Origin: Alphaproteobacteria bacterium
GTDB lineage: Bacteria > Pseudomonadota > Alphaproteobacteria > Rhodobacterales > Rhodobacteraceae
Assembly: GCA_030426685.1 (NCBI GenBank)
Contig: JAUHYC010000023.1
Location: forward strand, 1 to 53,653
Length of the DNA stretch: 53,653 nt
Reading direction: 5' to 3'
Shown here: positions 35,435 through 42,795 of the stretch, piece after piece
How the letters are laid out: each line of letters starts with the position of its first letter
How positions within the stretch are numbered: the first letter of the stretch is position 1
Made by a program: the position numbers and the translations under genes
Notes under the pieces: model-generated
Seen by the model: the letters and a program-made list of their open reading frames with translations, nothing else
The model's database searches: none
Told to the model about the DNA's origin: nothing

Positions 35435-36994
35435 TCAGAAGTCGGTCGGCGCTCCGCCTTCGGCCTTTCGACGGGCAACGAAATCGGCCAATTCATCCCG
35501 GATCGCGTCGTCTATCGAAGGCGGTTCGAAGTTGTTGACGATTTCTTTGAATATCCTGTGTGCACGTTCTGCGGTCCAGACGCCTCCGGCCACTTCCCAG
35601 GCTTCAAAGTTCTTCCAGTCGCTCAGGAACGGCTGGTAAAACGCAGTGGTGTACCGGTCCTGCGTGTGCTGAATGCCAAAGAAATGCCCGTCATTTCCAA
35701 CCGCACGGATCGCATCGAGCGCGATCTCATCCGGACCGGTTGCAGTCAATTCTGGCTGCATATAGCGTTGAATTTGCTGTAATATCTCGCAGTCCATGAC
35801 GAATTTTTCCGGGCTGGCGATCAGCCCGCCCTCAAGCCAACCCGCAGCGTGATAGACCATGTTGGTGCCTGATTGCACAGCCGCCCATAGCGAGTTCGAC
35901 GTCTCCCATACCGACTGACCATCCGGCACATTGGCCGCGCACACCCCGGACGAACGCATCGGCAGACCATAGAACCGCGCCATCTGCCCGGTCATCTGGG
36001 TCGAGCGCATATATTCCGGTGTTCCGAACGCAGGCGCGCCGGATTTCATATCAACATTGGAGGTGAACGTCCCGATCACGCAGGGAATGCCGGGCCGGAC
36101 GTACTGGAACAGCGCAATCGCACAAAGCGCTTCGGCCAGGGATTGCGCAACGGCACCCGCCATGGTCACGGGTGCCATTGCTCCGGCCAGTGTAAAGGGC
36201 GTCACGACAATCGCTTGCCCGCGCCGTGCCAGCCTCAGGCACCCATCGATCATCGGTTGGTCATGTTTCAGCGGCGAGGTCGAGTTGATATTGGTATACA
36301 TCCGAGGCGTGGTTTCAAATTCCTCGTGGCTCAGCCCACCGGCGATGCGCACCATCTCCATCACATCTTCGACACGTTCTTTGCCCAGAGAATAAGCGTG
36401 CATGGACTTGTCGGTCAGCGTCAGCTTGTCATAGAGCACATCCAGGTGGCGAACGCTGGCATGAATATCCACCGGCTCGACCGGATAGCCGCCCGCAAAG
36501 TGAATGCAATTGAAATACTGTGTCAGCTTCAGCAAGTCCTGACACATTCGCCGGGTGCCGGGTACCTTCTTGCCAATCTCCATGTCCCAGTAATTCGGCG
36601 GCGAAGAGACATTTCCGAAGAGAATGTTGCGCCCGCCAATTTCAATCCTATGGTCCGGGTTGCGCGGGGTGATTGTGAACTTGCTCGGGGCCTTGCGCAC
36701 CATCTCCATCACGAAATCGCGGTCCATGCGGACATTGTCACCGTTGATGGTACAGCCAGCCTCACGCAGGATACCGATGGCTTCTTCGTTGTAAAACTCG
36801 ATCCCTATTTCTTCGAGGATACACATTGCACCCTCATGGATCGCTTCAATGCCTTCGGGGCCCAACGGCTCGGTTGGTTGGTCGATGTTTACCGGCGGGT
36901 TCCAGGGCATCTGATCGATCACGGCGCTGCCCCGGCGGGAAGCGGCTCCAGCGCGGCCACCGCCGCGACGTTTACGAGTTTTGCTGTCAGCCAT
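35435..36994 (-). CDS. trimethylamine methyltransferase (MttB) superfamily protein, non-pyrrolysine
   Basis: 519 residues from the ATG at 36994, which has GGAGG 7 bases upstream (an in-frame ATG at 37027 is less likely). A basic, Gly/Arg-rich N-terminus of about 30 residues (KTRKRRGGGRAG) precedes the MttB-like TIM barrel. The frame has no internal amber codon, so it is a non-pyrrolysine member. Such enzymes (for example MtgB) demethylate quaternary amines such as glycine betaine and pass the methyl group to a corrinoid protein. No corrinoid protein or reactivase gene lies in the window, so the partner must be elsewhere or the substrate differs. The gene stands alone. Confidence 0.88.
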   Translation of the reverse strand: MADSKTRKRRGGGRAGAASRRGSAVIDQMPWNPPVNIDQPTEPLGPEGIEAIHEGAMCILEEIGIEFYNEEAIGILREAGCTINGDNVRMDRDFVMEMVRKAPSKFTITPRNPDHRIEIGGRNILFGNVSSPPNYWDMEIGKKVPGTRRMCQDLLKLTQYFNCIHFAGGYPVEPVDIHASVRHLDVLYDKLTLTDKSMHAYSLGKERVEDVMEMVRIAGGLSHEEFETTPRMYTNINSTSPLKHDQPMIDGCLRLARRGQAIVVTPFTLAGAMAPVTMAGAVAQSLAEALCAIALFQYVRPGIPCVIGTFTSNVDMKSGAPAFGTPEYMRSTQMTGQMARFYGLPMRSSGVCAANVPDGQSVWETSNSLWAAVQSGTNMVYHAAGWLEGGLIASPEKFVMDCEILQQIQRYMQPELTATGPDEIALDAIRAVGNDGHFFGIQHTQDRYTTAFYQPFLSDWKNFEAWEVAGGVWTAERAHRIFKEIVNNFEPPSIDDAIRDELADFVARRKAEGGAPTDF

Positions 36995-37114
36995 GGGTAT
37001 CCTCCGGGCGCTGCTTTTCCCATGCAAGCCCCGAAGTCAGGGTTCTGGCCGCTCTATCTGCGACAACAGATGTCGGTTTTGCCGCGCCAAGCGACGATTT
37101 TCAGTGAATGGTGA

Positions 37115-37807
37115 TCAGTTGCTGGAAAGCCAGCCCGGTATATGCCCGATATCGGGCAGCACGACATCGGCCAGAGGCCGCAGAGTTTCAGCTGCAGCCA
37201 TACCAGTCAGGACCCCAATTGTTACCATACCTGCGGCGCGCCCGGCCTCGAGATCATGAAGACTGTCCCCCACCATGGCGATCCGCGACGGATCGATGTC
37301 AATGTGACTGGCAAAGGCCAATAATTGCCCTGGACCGGGCTTGTATCCGTGGCCACTGTCATATCCCGCAACGAAATCGAAGTGATCCCGCACACCAACT
37401 GAATCAAGGTGCTGCAATGCGGGCATCTCAGCATCATTTGTGGCAACTCCCAATTTCAGCCCGGCGTGCCGCAACCCCTCCAGAAACGGAGCCAGCGGCA
37501 CCGCTGGTATCTGCTGCGCGGCCGCCGACGCCTGGTTCAAGGTTTCCACCACCTCAGATAGCGACTTATTGGGCAGGTGCGGATGCAAAGCGCCCGCTAC
37601 CTCATCCACGGTACCGGTAATTACGACGCTATCGGGCCCATATGCCTCCTGCGCATAGTCAAATCCGATGGCCTTTCCCATCTGCGACGCGTGTTGCGCA
37701 TCGCCATCCGACAAACGCTCGAGCACGATGCGACCGAATACACCCCATGTCGCTGCAAAGTCAAAAAGCGTGCCGTCCTTGTCAAACAACAATGCGTCTA
37801 TGGGCAT
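37115..37807 (-). CDS. HAD-family phosphatase (phosphoglycolate phosphatase-like)
   Basis: 230 residues from the ATG at 37807 (CAGGAG 8 bases upstream). The HAD motifs are FDKDGTLFDF with the nucleophile Asp near 9 and the acid/base Asp two residues on, a Thr motif (GVATNDAEM), a Lys in GYKPGPG and the closing GDSLHDLEAG. Subfamily members hydrolyse small phosphate esters such as 2-phosphoglycolate. It is followed on the same strand by nothing close, and preceded by the DUF3572 gene 17 bases away, so the two are likely cotranscribed. Confidence 0.9.
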   Translation of the reverse strand: MPIDALLFDKDGTLFDFAATWGVFGRIVLERLSDGDAQHASQMGKAIGFDYAQEAYGPDSVVITGTVDEVAGALHPHLPNKSLSEVVETLNQASAAAQQIPAVPLAPFLEGLRHAGLKLGVATNDAEMPALQHLDSVGVRDHFDFVAGYDSGHGYKPGPGQLLAFASHIDIDPSRIAMVGDSLHDLEAGRAAGMVTIGVLTGMAAAETLRPLADVVLPDIGHIPGWLSSN

Positions 37808-37824
37808 GGTAAGGCTCCTGCGGG

Positions 37825-38109
37825 TTATGTCCAATGCATTTCCGAGGCGCCCGACAACACTGCATGGGCCTGCCCCGGCAATTCATAGGAGAGGGAATTG
37901 GCGTCACAAAATGCTATCACCCACGAATCGTCAAGCATCAGGAAGTCGAGAACCGAGGTCAGAAACTCTGGCTCACCCGCCCGCACGCGCAAATCCTCGG
38001 CTGAGGCCCCGGTTGCCCCTAGAAACACCGGCAGAAGCTCATCATTCCCCACCAGCCAGCTCAAAACATTAACGGCCAGAGTTTCGGCAGAATCGGCAGA
38101 GATTGACAT
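37825..38109 (-). CDS. DUF3572-family protein
   Basis: 94 residues from the ATG at 38109; an ATG at 38127 would add six. The whole chain matches the small alphaproteobacterial DUF3572 pattern (LAVNVLSWLVGNDELLPVFL, then LTSVLDFLMLDDSWV). No function is known. It is all-helical by appearance, with no membrane segment. It sits upstream of the HAD gene and divergent from the PleD-like gene; the same neighbourhood with a PleD-type response regulator is often seen in Rhodobacterales, as far as I recall. Confidence 0.8.
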   Translation of the reverse strand: MSISADSAETLAVNVLSWLVGNDELLPVFLGATGASAEDLRVRAGEPEFLTSVLDFLMLDDSWVIAFCDANSLSYELPGQAHAVLSGASEMHWT

Positions 38110-38192
38110 AATCTGACCCCGGATCATCGGTTGGAAAGGGTTTATTAACCAGACTCATAAACACTTTGGCAACGCGTGCAATCTAACGGTGA

Positions 38193-39599
38193 ATGGAAAT
38201 GTCTGTGCAAGGCACCATACTCGTCCTCGACGATGTTTCAACCAATCGCATAATGCTCAAGGTTCAGCTTACGGCGGCCTGGTATCATGTTGTGCAGGGC
38301 GAAAAAGTCGCCGGGATTGCCGCGTTGCTTCGTCGCACACGGCCTGATCTTGTGCTGACCGCGCAAACTCTGCCCGACGGGACCGCGAAAGATATCAAAC
38401 GCTTGATGCAAGCAGACCCCACACTAGCAGATGTGCCCATCGTCGCCATAGTACCGCAAAATGACAAGGCGGCGCGGTTGCGGGCGCTTTCGGACGGACT
38501 GGACGATGTGCTGGGGTATCCGCTCAAGGATACGCTGCTGCTTGCGCGCGTTCGTAGCCTACTGCGCGCCCGTGCCGACCGGCAAGAACTCGACGTCAAG
38601 GACGGTTCACAATCGATCGGATTTGCCGAACCCACTGCCGCATTCTTTGCACCGGCCCATATCGCGCGGATCGCAATCCTCTCCCAATCGGCCCGCACCG
38701 GCGCGTTGTGGAAGACGGCATTGGGTGGCAAGACCCGCCACCACCTAAGCAATCATACGCTGCCCAATCTACAAGGCGTGTTCTCAGGTAAGCCCCCTGA
38801 TGCGATTGTGGTCGAGCTTGAAAAGGATGTCGCCGGGCTCAAACTGCTTGCCGATCTGCGGTCACGGGGGGCGACGCGGCACACGGTTTTGATCGCTGTC
38901 CTGGCGGACGAGGATGCTGACTTGGCAGCCGAGGTGCTGGATCGAGGTGCAGATGCGGTCTGTCTGGGTGGGTTCAATACTGATGAGATTTCGTTGCGGT
39001 TGGAAACGCAGATCGCACGAAAGACCCGCGATGACCGATTGCGCGCGACCCTGAGAAAGGGATTGGCCGAGTCGCTCACTGACCCGCTGACCGGTCTGCA
39101 CAATCGCCGCTTCGCCATGCGGGCATTGGACCAGATCGCACGTCAGTCACTGCGCAGCGGGCGGGGATTTGCGGTGATGCTGGCTGACCTGGATCACTTC
39201 AAGGCCATCAATGACCGTTTTGGTCATGCGGCAGGTGACTTGGTGCTGTCTGAAGCCGCGCGCCGATTAGAGGCTGCAATGGTTCGACCCGGCTTTGTTG
39301 CGCGCATCGGCGGAGAAGAATTCATGATTGGCCTGCCCGACATCTCGTCTAAGCAGGCCCTGCGGCAAGCGGACCGCATCTGTGAAAGCATCTGCCATGA
39401 GCCTTTCCAACTTTGTGATCATCCCACCCTGATCCCTGTCACGATCAGTATCGGCCTCAACCTGTGCGCCCCGCCGGATCTGGTCAAAGCGGATGAATCT
39501 GATCCGGTCACCCGCTTGATCCGGTCGGCCGACAAAGCGCTTTATGCCGCCAAGAAAGCCGGACGCAATCAGGTTTACCTGAGGCAGAGCGCGGCGTGA
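38193..39599 (+). CDS. PleD-like diguanylate cyclase with degenerate receiver domain
   Basis: 468 residues. The layout is that of PleD: a receiver (1-125), a second receiver-like adaptor (about 155-275) and a GGDEF domain (about 285-465). The active site is GGEEF at 373-377, so cyclase activity is plausible. The first receiver keeps the acidic pair Asp13-Asp14, but the phospho-acceptor position holds Ala57 (LVLTAQTLP) and the conserved Lys is replaced by Tyr109 (GYPL), so normal phosphorylation is unlikely. The I-site Arg-x-x-Asp is broken (Arg365-x-x-Phe368), which suggests loss of product inhibition. The ribosome site is weak; a second ATG at 38199 is possible. It converges with the next gene, 4 bases apart. 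Confidence 0.88.
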   Translation: MEMSVQGTILVLDDVSTNRIMLKVQLTAAWYHVVQGEKVAGIAALLRRTRPDLVLTAQTLPDGTAKDIKRLMQADPTLADVPIVAIVPQNDKAARLRALSDGLDDVLGYPLKDTLLLARVRSLLRARADRQELDVKDGSQSIGFAEPTAAFFAPAHIARIAILSQSARTGALWKTALGGKTRHHLSNHTLPNLQGVFSGKPPDAIVVELEKDVAGLKLLADLRSRGATRHTVLIAVLADEDADLAAEVLDRGADAVCLGGFNTDEISLRLETQIARKTRDDRLRATLRKGLAESLTDPLTGLHNRRFAMRALDQIARQSLRSGRGFAVMLADLDHFKAINDRFGHAAGDLVLSEAARRLEAAMVRPGFVARIGGEEFMIGLPDISSKQALRQADRICESICHEPFQLCDHPTLIPVTISIGLNLCAPPDLVKADESDPVTRLIRSADKALYAAKKAGRNQVYLRQSAA

Positions 39600-39603
39600 C
39601 TGC

Positions 39604-40068
39604 TCAGTCGCGCTTCTTGTGCTTGCGCGGGCCGCGCTTGACCACTTCCTCCAGCCGATCGGCATAATCGGCGCGTTCATCATCGCTCATGCCAGTGACC
39701 TGTGTCAGCCATTGTTGGTGGAGCGCCTCCTGAATATCTGCGGTGGCCTGAGCCTGCTGCTCCAGCAATGCCTGAACGGCGGTCGGGTCAAATGGAACAT
39801 TCCTCAGCGCCTGGCTAAGCGCGCTGAAATCCTCTTTGCGCCGGTGCGAACCCTCGCCGCGCAGGCCCGAAAGCTCTCCCCTCAGTGCTTTGCGCTCGGA
39901 CTTGGGCAGGGCATAGTACAGTGCGGGTCCGAAACCGGGCGGTCCTGCGCGTTCAGAGCCCTTGAAGCGCAGAACAGAGCCAAGGACCACCCCGGCTATC
40001 AACAGATTCAACGCAAGCGAGATAACCAACACTATCGGTATCCATTTGCGTTTGGGAGTATCGGTCAT
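39604..40068 (-). CDS. periplasmic heavy-metal-sensor-like protein
   Basis: 154 residues. There is one N-terminal membrane helix (IPIVLVISLALNLLIAGVVL) and then a helical periplasmic domain with the pattern LPKSERKALRGEL and a run of Gln/Ala/Glu. This resembles the periplasmic heavy-metal-sensor (CnrR/ZraP-like) family. The end is highly basic (KRGPRKHKKRD). It is the last gene of a sigma factor operon and overlaps the anti-sigma gene by 4 bases. Inference: it perceives an envelope signal, perhaps a metal, for the sigma/anti-sigma pair. Confidence 0.75.
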   Translation of the reverse strand: MTDTPKRKWIPIVLVISLALNLLIAGVVLGSVLRFKGSERAGPPGFGPALYYALPKSERKALRGELSGLRGEGSHRRKEDFSALSQALRNVPFDPTAVQALLEQQAQATADIQEALHQQWLTQVTGMSDDERADYADRLEEVVKRGPRKHKKRD

Positions 40069-40409
40069 TCCGCGTCCTCCAGATATTCATTGTCCAAATT
40101 CAGATCAGCCATCAGGTAGGTCGTTTCCTGCGAAACGAGGTACTCCACCGGGTCGGGCAGAAAAGCCGGAGCAGAGAAGCCGATCCAAACTCCTGCAGCA
40201 CTGGCCGCAACTAGACCGCCCAAGCCCTGCCAACCGCCAATGACGCGCAATCGCTGCCGTCGTGTCCGGCGCGGCGCCATAGCGAGCCGTTCCAGCCGCA
40301 CCGCTTCGGCATCGGTCTCGATCCGAACGGCGAGGTCATCAGGAAACGCATCGCGCGTGGCGCGCGCCTGCGTAAAAAGATGGTCCAGTTCCTTGTCCTG
40401 ATCAGCCAT
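40065..40409 (-). CDS. membrane protein, probable anti-sigma factor
   Basis: 114 residues from the ATG at 40409, which has GGGG about 7 bases upstream (the ATG at 40415 touches it). The N-terminal cytoplasmic part (1-60) is acidic-helical, with DHLFTQARATRDAFPDDLAV resembling the start of small anti-sigma proteins. One membrane helix follows (about 62-84), then a short periplasmic tail. It overlaps the sigma factor gene by 8 bases. The assignment rests on position and topology rather than on a clear zinc or ASD motif, as no HxxxCxxC is present. Confidence 0.65.
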   Translation of the reverse strand: MADQDKELDHLFTQARATRDAFPDDLAVRIETDAEAVRLERLAMAPRRTRRQRLRVIGGWQGLGGLVAASAAGVWIGFSAPAFLPDPVEYLVSQETTYLMADLNLDNEYLEDAE

Positions 40410-41016
40410 GTTCATACCCCAGTTCGTCCCTGCGTCCGGCCAATATCGCGGTCAGAGACCGTTTGCCCCGCGCGGTCAGGCTTTCCACCGCTTCCACTGA
40501 AATGTCCATGATCCCGGCGATTTCAGGATTGGACAATTCTTCGATATGCCTCAGCACGATCGCCTGCCGCTGCCGGTTGGGCAACTGATCCAACGCATCC
40601 TGCAGCGCATCCCTGCGCGAAGCATCCTGCATCCGGTCAATCGCGCTGGCGGCGCCATCCTCAGGCTCGGGTGCATTTTCCAACGTATCGGGCTGCTTCC
40701 GTCGACGCAGATCTATGCACAGGTTCAGCGTCACGCGATAGAGCCAGGTCGATATCTGTGCCTGTCCCGAAACCCAATCCGGAGCCATTTTCCACAGGCG
40801 CATCATCGCTTCCTGCGTCACATCCTCAGCCTCAGCACGATTGCCCAACATCCGCAGCGCCACCGAATAGCAACGCGGCCCCAACCGGTCGGTCAGCACC
40901 CGCGCCGCTGTTGGATCGCCATCAGCAAACCGGCCCAGCAACGCCTCGTCGCTGGGCTCGGGCATGGCAGAGACACTGCCATGCGCCATGTCCGGTTGCG
41001 AGGTCAGATCCTCCAT
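40402..41016 (-). CDS. ECF-type RNA polymerase sigma factor
   Basis: 204 residues. Region 2 is seen at ALRMLGNRAEAEDVTQEAMM and STWLYRVTLNLCIDLRRR. Region 4 with its helix-turn-helix is at LPNRQRQAIVLRHIEELSNP and IAGIMDISVEAVESLTARGK. It would direct RNA polymerase to a small regulon. The operon order is EF-hand protein, sigma, anti-sigma, periplasmic sensor, with 6 bases between the EF-hand stop and the sigma start. ECF operons are often self-activated, but I could not find a convincing promoter motif upstream of the EF-hand gene. Confidence 0.92.
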   Translation of the reverse strand: MEDLTSQPDMAHGSVSAMPEPSDEALLGRFADGDPTAARVLTDRLGPRCYSVALRMLGNRAEAEDVTQEAMMRLWKMAPDWVSGQAQISTWLYRVTLNLCIDLRRRKQPDTLENAPEPEDGAASAIDRMQDASRRDALQDALDQLPNRQRQAIVLRHIEELSNPEIAGIMDISVEAVESLTARGKRSLTAILAGRRDELGYEHG

Positions 41017-41022
41017 CCCGCG

Positions 41023-41478
41023 TCAGTTGTTATCGCTGTCCAACTTCTGATGCCGCTTGTGCTTGCGGCCCATCCGATCCTTGGCATCCGCATATTCCTG
41101 TTCCGAGATCGACCCGTTTCCATCGGCATCGATACGCTCGAACATCTTGGAGGCACGGCGCGGCTTGGGCAATTCATCTTCGCTCAGAAACCCATCCGAA
41201 TTTGCGTCATGCCGCTCGAACATCTTCGTCACACGCTCACTGGCCTTGACCTGAGCAGAAGCTTGCATCTCTTCGACGCTCAACTTCCCATCGCCATCTG
41301 TATCCGCGGACGTGAAGTTCTTCATGCGATGCGCGGTGATCTCGGTCAGCGTCACTTGGCCGTCGCCATCGATGTCTAGCTCTTCAAATGTCACGCGCGG
41401 TCCTTTGGCCAGTGCCGACGTGCCGGAGACGGCAACAGCTGCGACAACGATCGCCGAGATGAAGGTCTTGTTTTTCAT
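41023..41478 (-). CDS. secreted four-EF-hand calcium-binding protein
   Basis: 151 residues with a signal peptide (SAIVVAAVAVSGTSALA). Four canonical EF-hand loops start with Asp and end with Glu at 35-46 (DIDGDGQVTLTE), 59-70 (DTDGDGKLSVEE), 91-102 (DANSDGFLSEDE) and 117-128 (DADGNGSISEQE). All loop ligands look intact, so it should bind up to four calcium ions in the periplasm. The C-terminus is His/Lys-rich. As the first gene of the sigma factor operon it could be the signal-binding component or simply a regulon member. It is divergent from the DUF983 gene, 220 bases apart. Confidence 0.9.
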   Translation of the reverse strand: MKNKTFISAIVVAAVAVSGTSALAKGPRVTFEELDIDGDGQVTLTEITAHRMKNFTSADTDGDGKLSVEEMQASAQVKASERVTKMFERHDANSDGFLSEDELPKPRRASKMFERIDADGNGSISEQEYADAKDRMGRKHKRHQKLDSDNN

Positions 41479-41698
41479 AGCATAGTTCCCTGACTATAGC
41501 GGCCCCGTGCCGCTGTTGATATCTATTCAAACGCGGCTTCAGCTGGTTTCCGTCGCCACCACAGATATTTTTTTACTGAGTTTAAATTGGACCCGGTTCC
41601 TGTTAGGGTGCTGGCTGGCGCCACAAAGCGACGCACCCCCCTTTCCTGAAAGGTCAGGGCGGACTTATATCGCTTCTGGACAAACGCGCGAGAACCAC

Positions 41699-42097
41699 AT
41701 GACTGATCAGACCATCGATACAACGATCGAGAAAGAACGCCCGACCAAGCCCGCCCTGCTCCGTGGGTTTCGGGGCAAGTGCCCGAATTGTGGCACAGGT
41801 AAGCTCTTGCACAGCTATCTCAAGGTGAACGACGCCTGTTCCGAATGTGGTCAGGAACTGTATCATCACCGCGCCGATGATGGGCCGGCCTATCTGACGA
41901 TCCTGATCGTGGGGCACCTTCTGGCACCGGCGCTGCATGTGTCCTACGTGCATTGGCGACCCGACCCGTGGACCATGGCGATCGCGTTTTCAATCGGATG
42001 CGTTGCACTATCGCTCTATTTGCTGCCGCGCCTGAAAGGGGCCGTTGTCGCATATCAGTGGGCACGGCGGATGCACGGGTTCGGCAAAACCGCATGA
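41699..42097 (+). CDS. DUF983 family membrane protein
   Basis: 132 residues from the ATG at 41699. The frame is open back to 41507, but the extra residues look non-coding and homologues begin here. A zinc-ribbon-like segment has CPNCGTGKL and, 21-24 residues later, CSECGQEL. Two membrane helices follow (LTILIVGHLLAPALHV and AIAFSIGCVALSLYLLP). Its function is unknown. It overlaps the NUDIX gene start (ATGA), so the two are coupled. The GAGAAC stretch upstream is not a strong ribosome site. Confidence 0.85.
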   Translation: MTDQTIDTTIEKERPTKPALLRGFRGKCPNCGTGKLLHSYLKVNDACSECGQELYHHRADDGPAYLTILIVGHLLAPALHVSYVHWRPDPWTMAIAFSIGCVALSLYLLPRLKGAVVAYQWARRMHGFGKTA

Positions 42098-42795
42098 GCG
42101 CCGACAGGACCGCTATTCGTAATGCCGCGACCGTCATTGTACTGCGTGACAGGCTGGATGATCCATCGATTCTGATGGGTCAACGCGGTGCAGAGGCGGC
42201 GTTCATGCCAAACAAATTCGTCTTCCCGGGTGGAGCGGTTGATCCTGCGGATGCTGAGGTGCTACTGGCTTCGGCGCTGCCCGAACTGTGCTCAGAACGT
42301 CTGTCGCAGCAGTCCGAACCCGGTCTGCAGAATGCGCTGGCGGCTGCCGCGATCCGTGAGTTGTGGGAGGAAACCGGATTGATCCTCGGACAACCCGGCA
42401 TGTGGAACGAGCCTGTGCCTGCGGACTGGCAGGGATTTGCCGGGATGGGCTTTGTCCCTTCGGCTGCAGCGCTGCAATTCGTGTTCCGCGCCCTTACCCC
42501 GCCGGGTCGCCCCCGCAGGTTCGATGCGCGGTTCTTTCTGGTCGATGCCGATGCGATCCAGGGTGATCTAGATGACTTCACACATGCATCAGACGAACTG
42601 TCCCATCTGCAATGGGTCAAGATCCGTCAGGCGCGAGAATATGATCTGCCCTTCATCACCGAAGTTGTTCTGGCCGAAATTGCTGCCCGCACCACCGATC
42701 CAACCCCGCCTGAGACAGTGCCTTTCTTCCTCAATAACGAAGAGGCCAGCCTGTTTCTGCAACTTCGGGGTTACCCGATACCTTATCGGGACTAG
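42094..42795 (+). CDS. NUDIX hydrolase
   Basis: 233 residues. The NUDIX box starts at FPGGAVD (44-50) and ends at RELWEETGLI (88-97), so about 20 residues are inserted inside the usual 23-residue motif; this long type is common in alphaproteobacterial NUDT19-like proteins, which act on CoA or nucleotide diphosphates. Catalytic Glu residues are present. Its stop shares three bases with the convergent rnj stop in a CTAG tetranucleotide. It is coupled to the DUF983 gene upstream. Confidence 0.88.
   Translation: MSADRTAIRNAATVIVLRDRLDDPSILMGQRGAEAAFMPNKFVFPGGAVDPADAEVLLASALPELCSERLSQQSEPGLQNALAAAAIRELWEETGLILGQPGMWNEPVPADWQGFAGMGFVPSAAALQFVFRALTPPGRPRRFDARFFLVDADAIQGDLDDFTHASDELSHLQWVKIRQAREYDLPFITEVVLAEIAARTTDPTPPETVPFFLNNEEASLFLQLRGYPIPYRD

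Noticed and set aside
36143..37114. 323-residue plus-strand open frame
   Set aside because: It is antisense to the MttB-family gene; no ribosome site.
41507..41698. N-terminal extension of the DUF983 gene
   Set aside because: The added residues lie in non-coding sequence shared with the divergent promoter region, and homologues start at the ATG at 41699.
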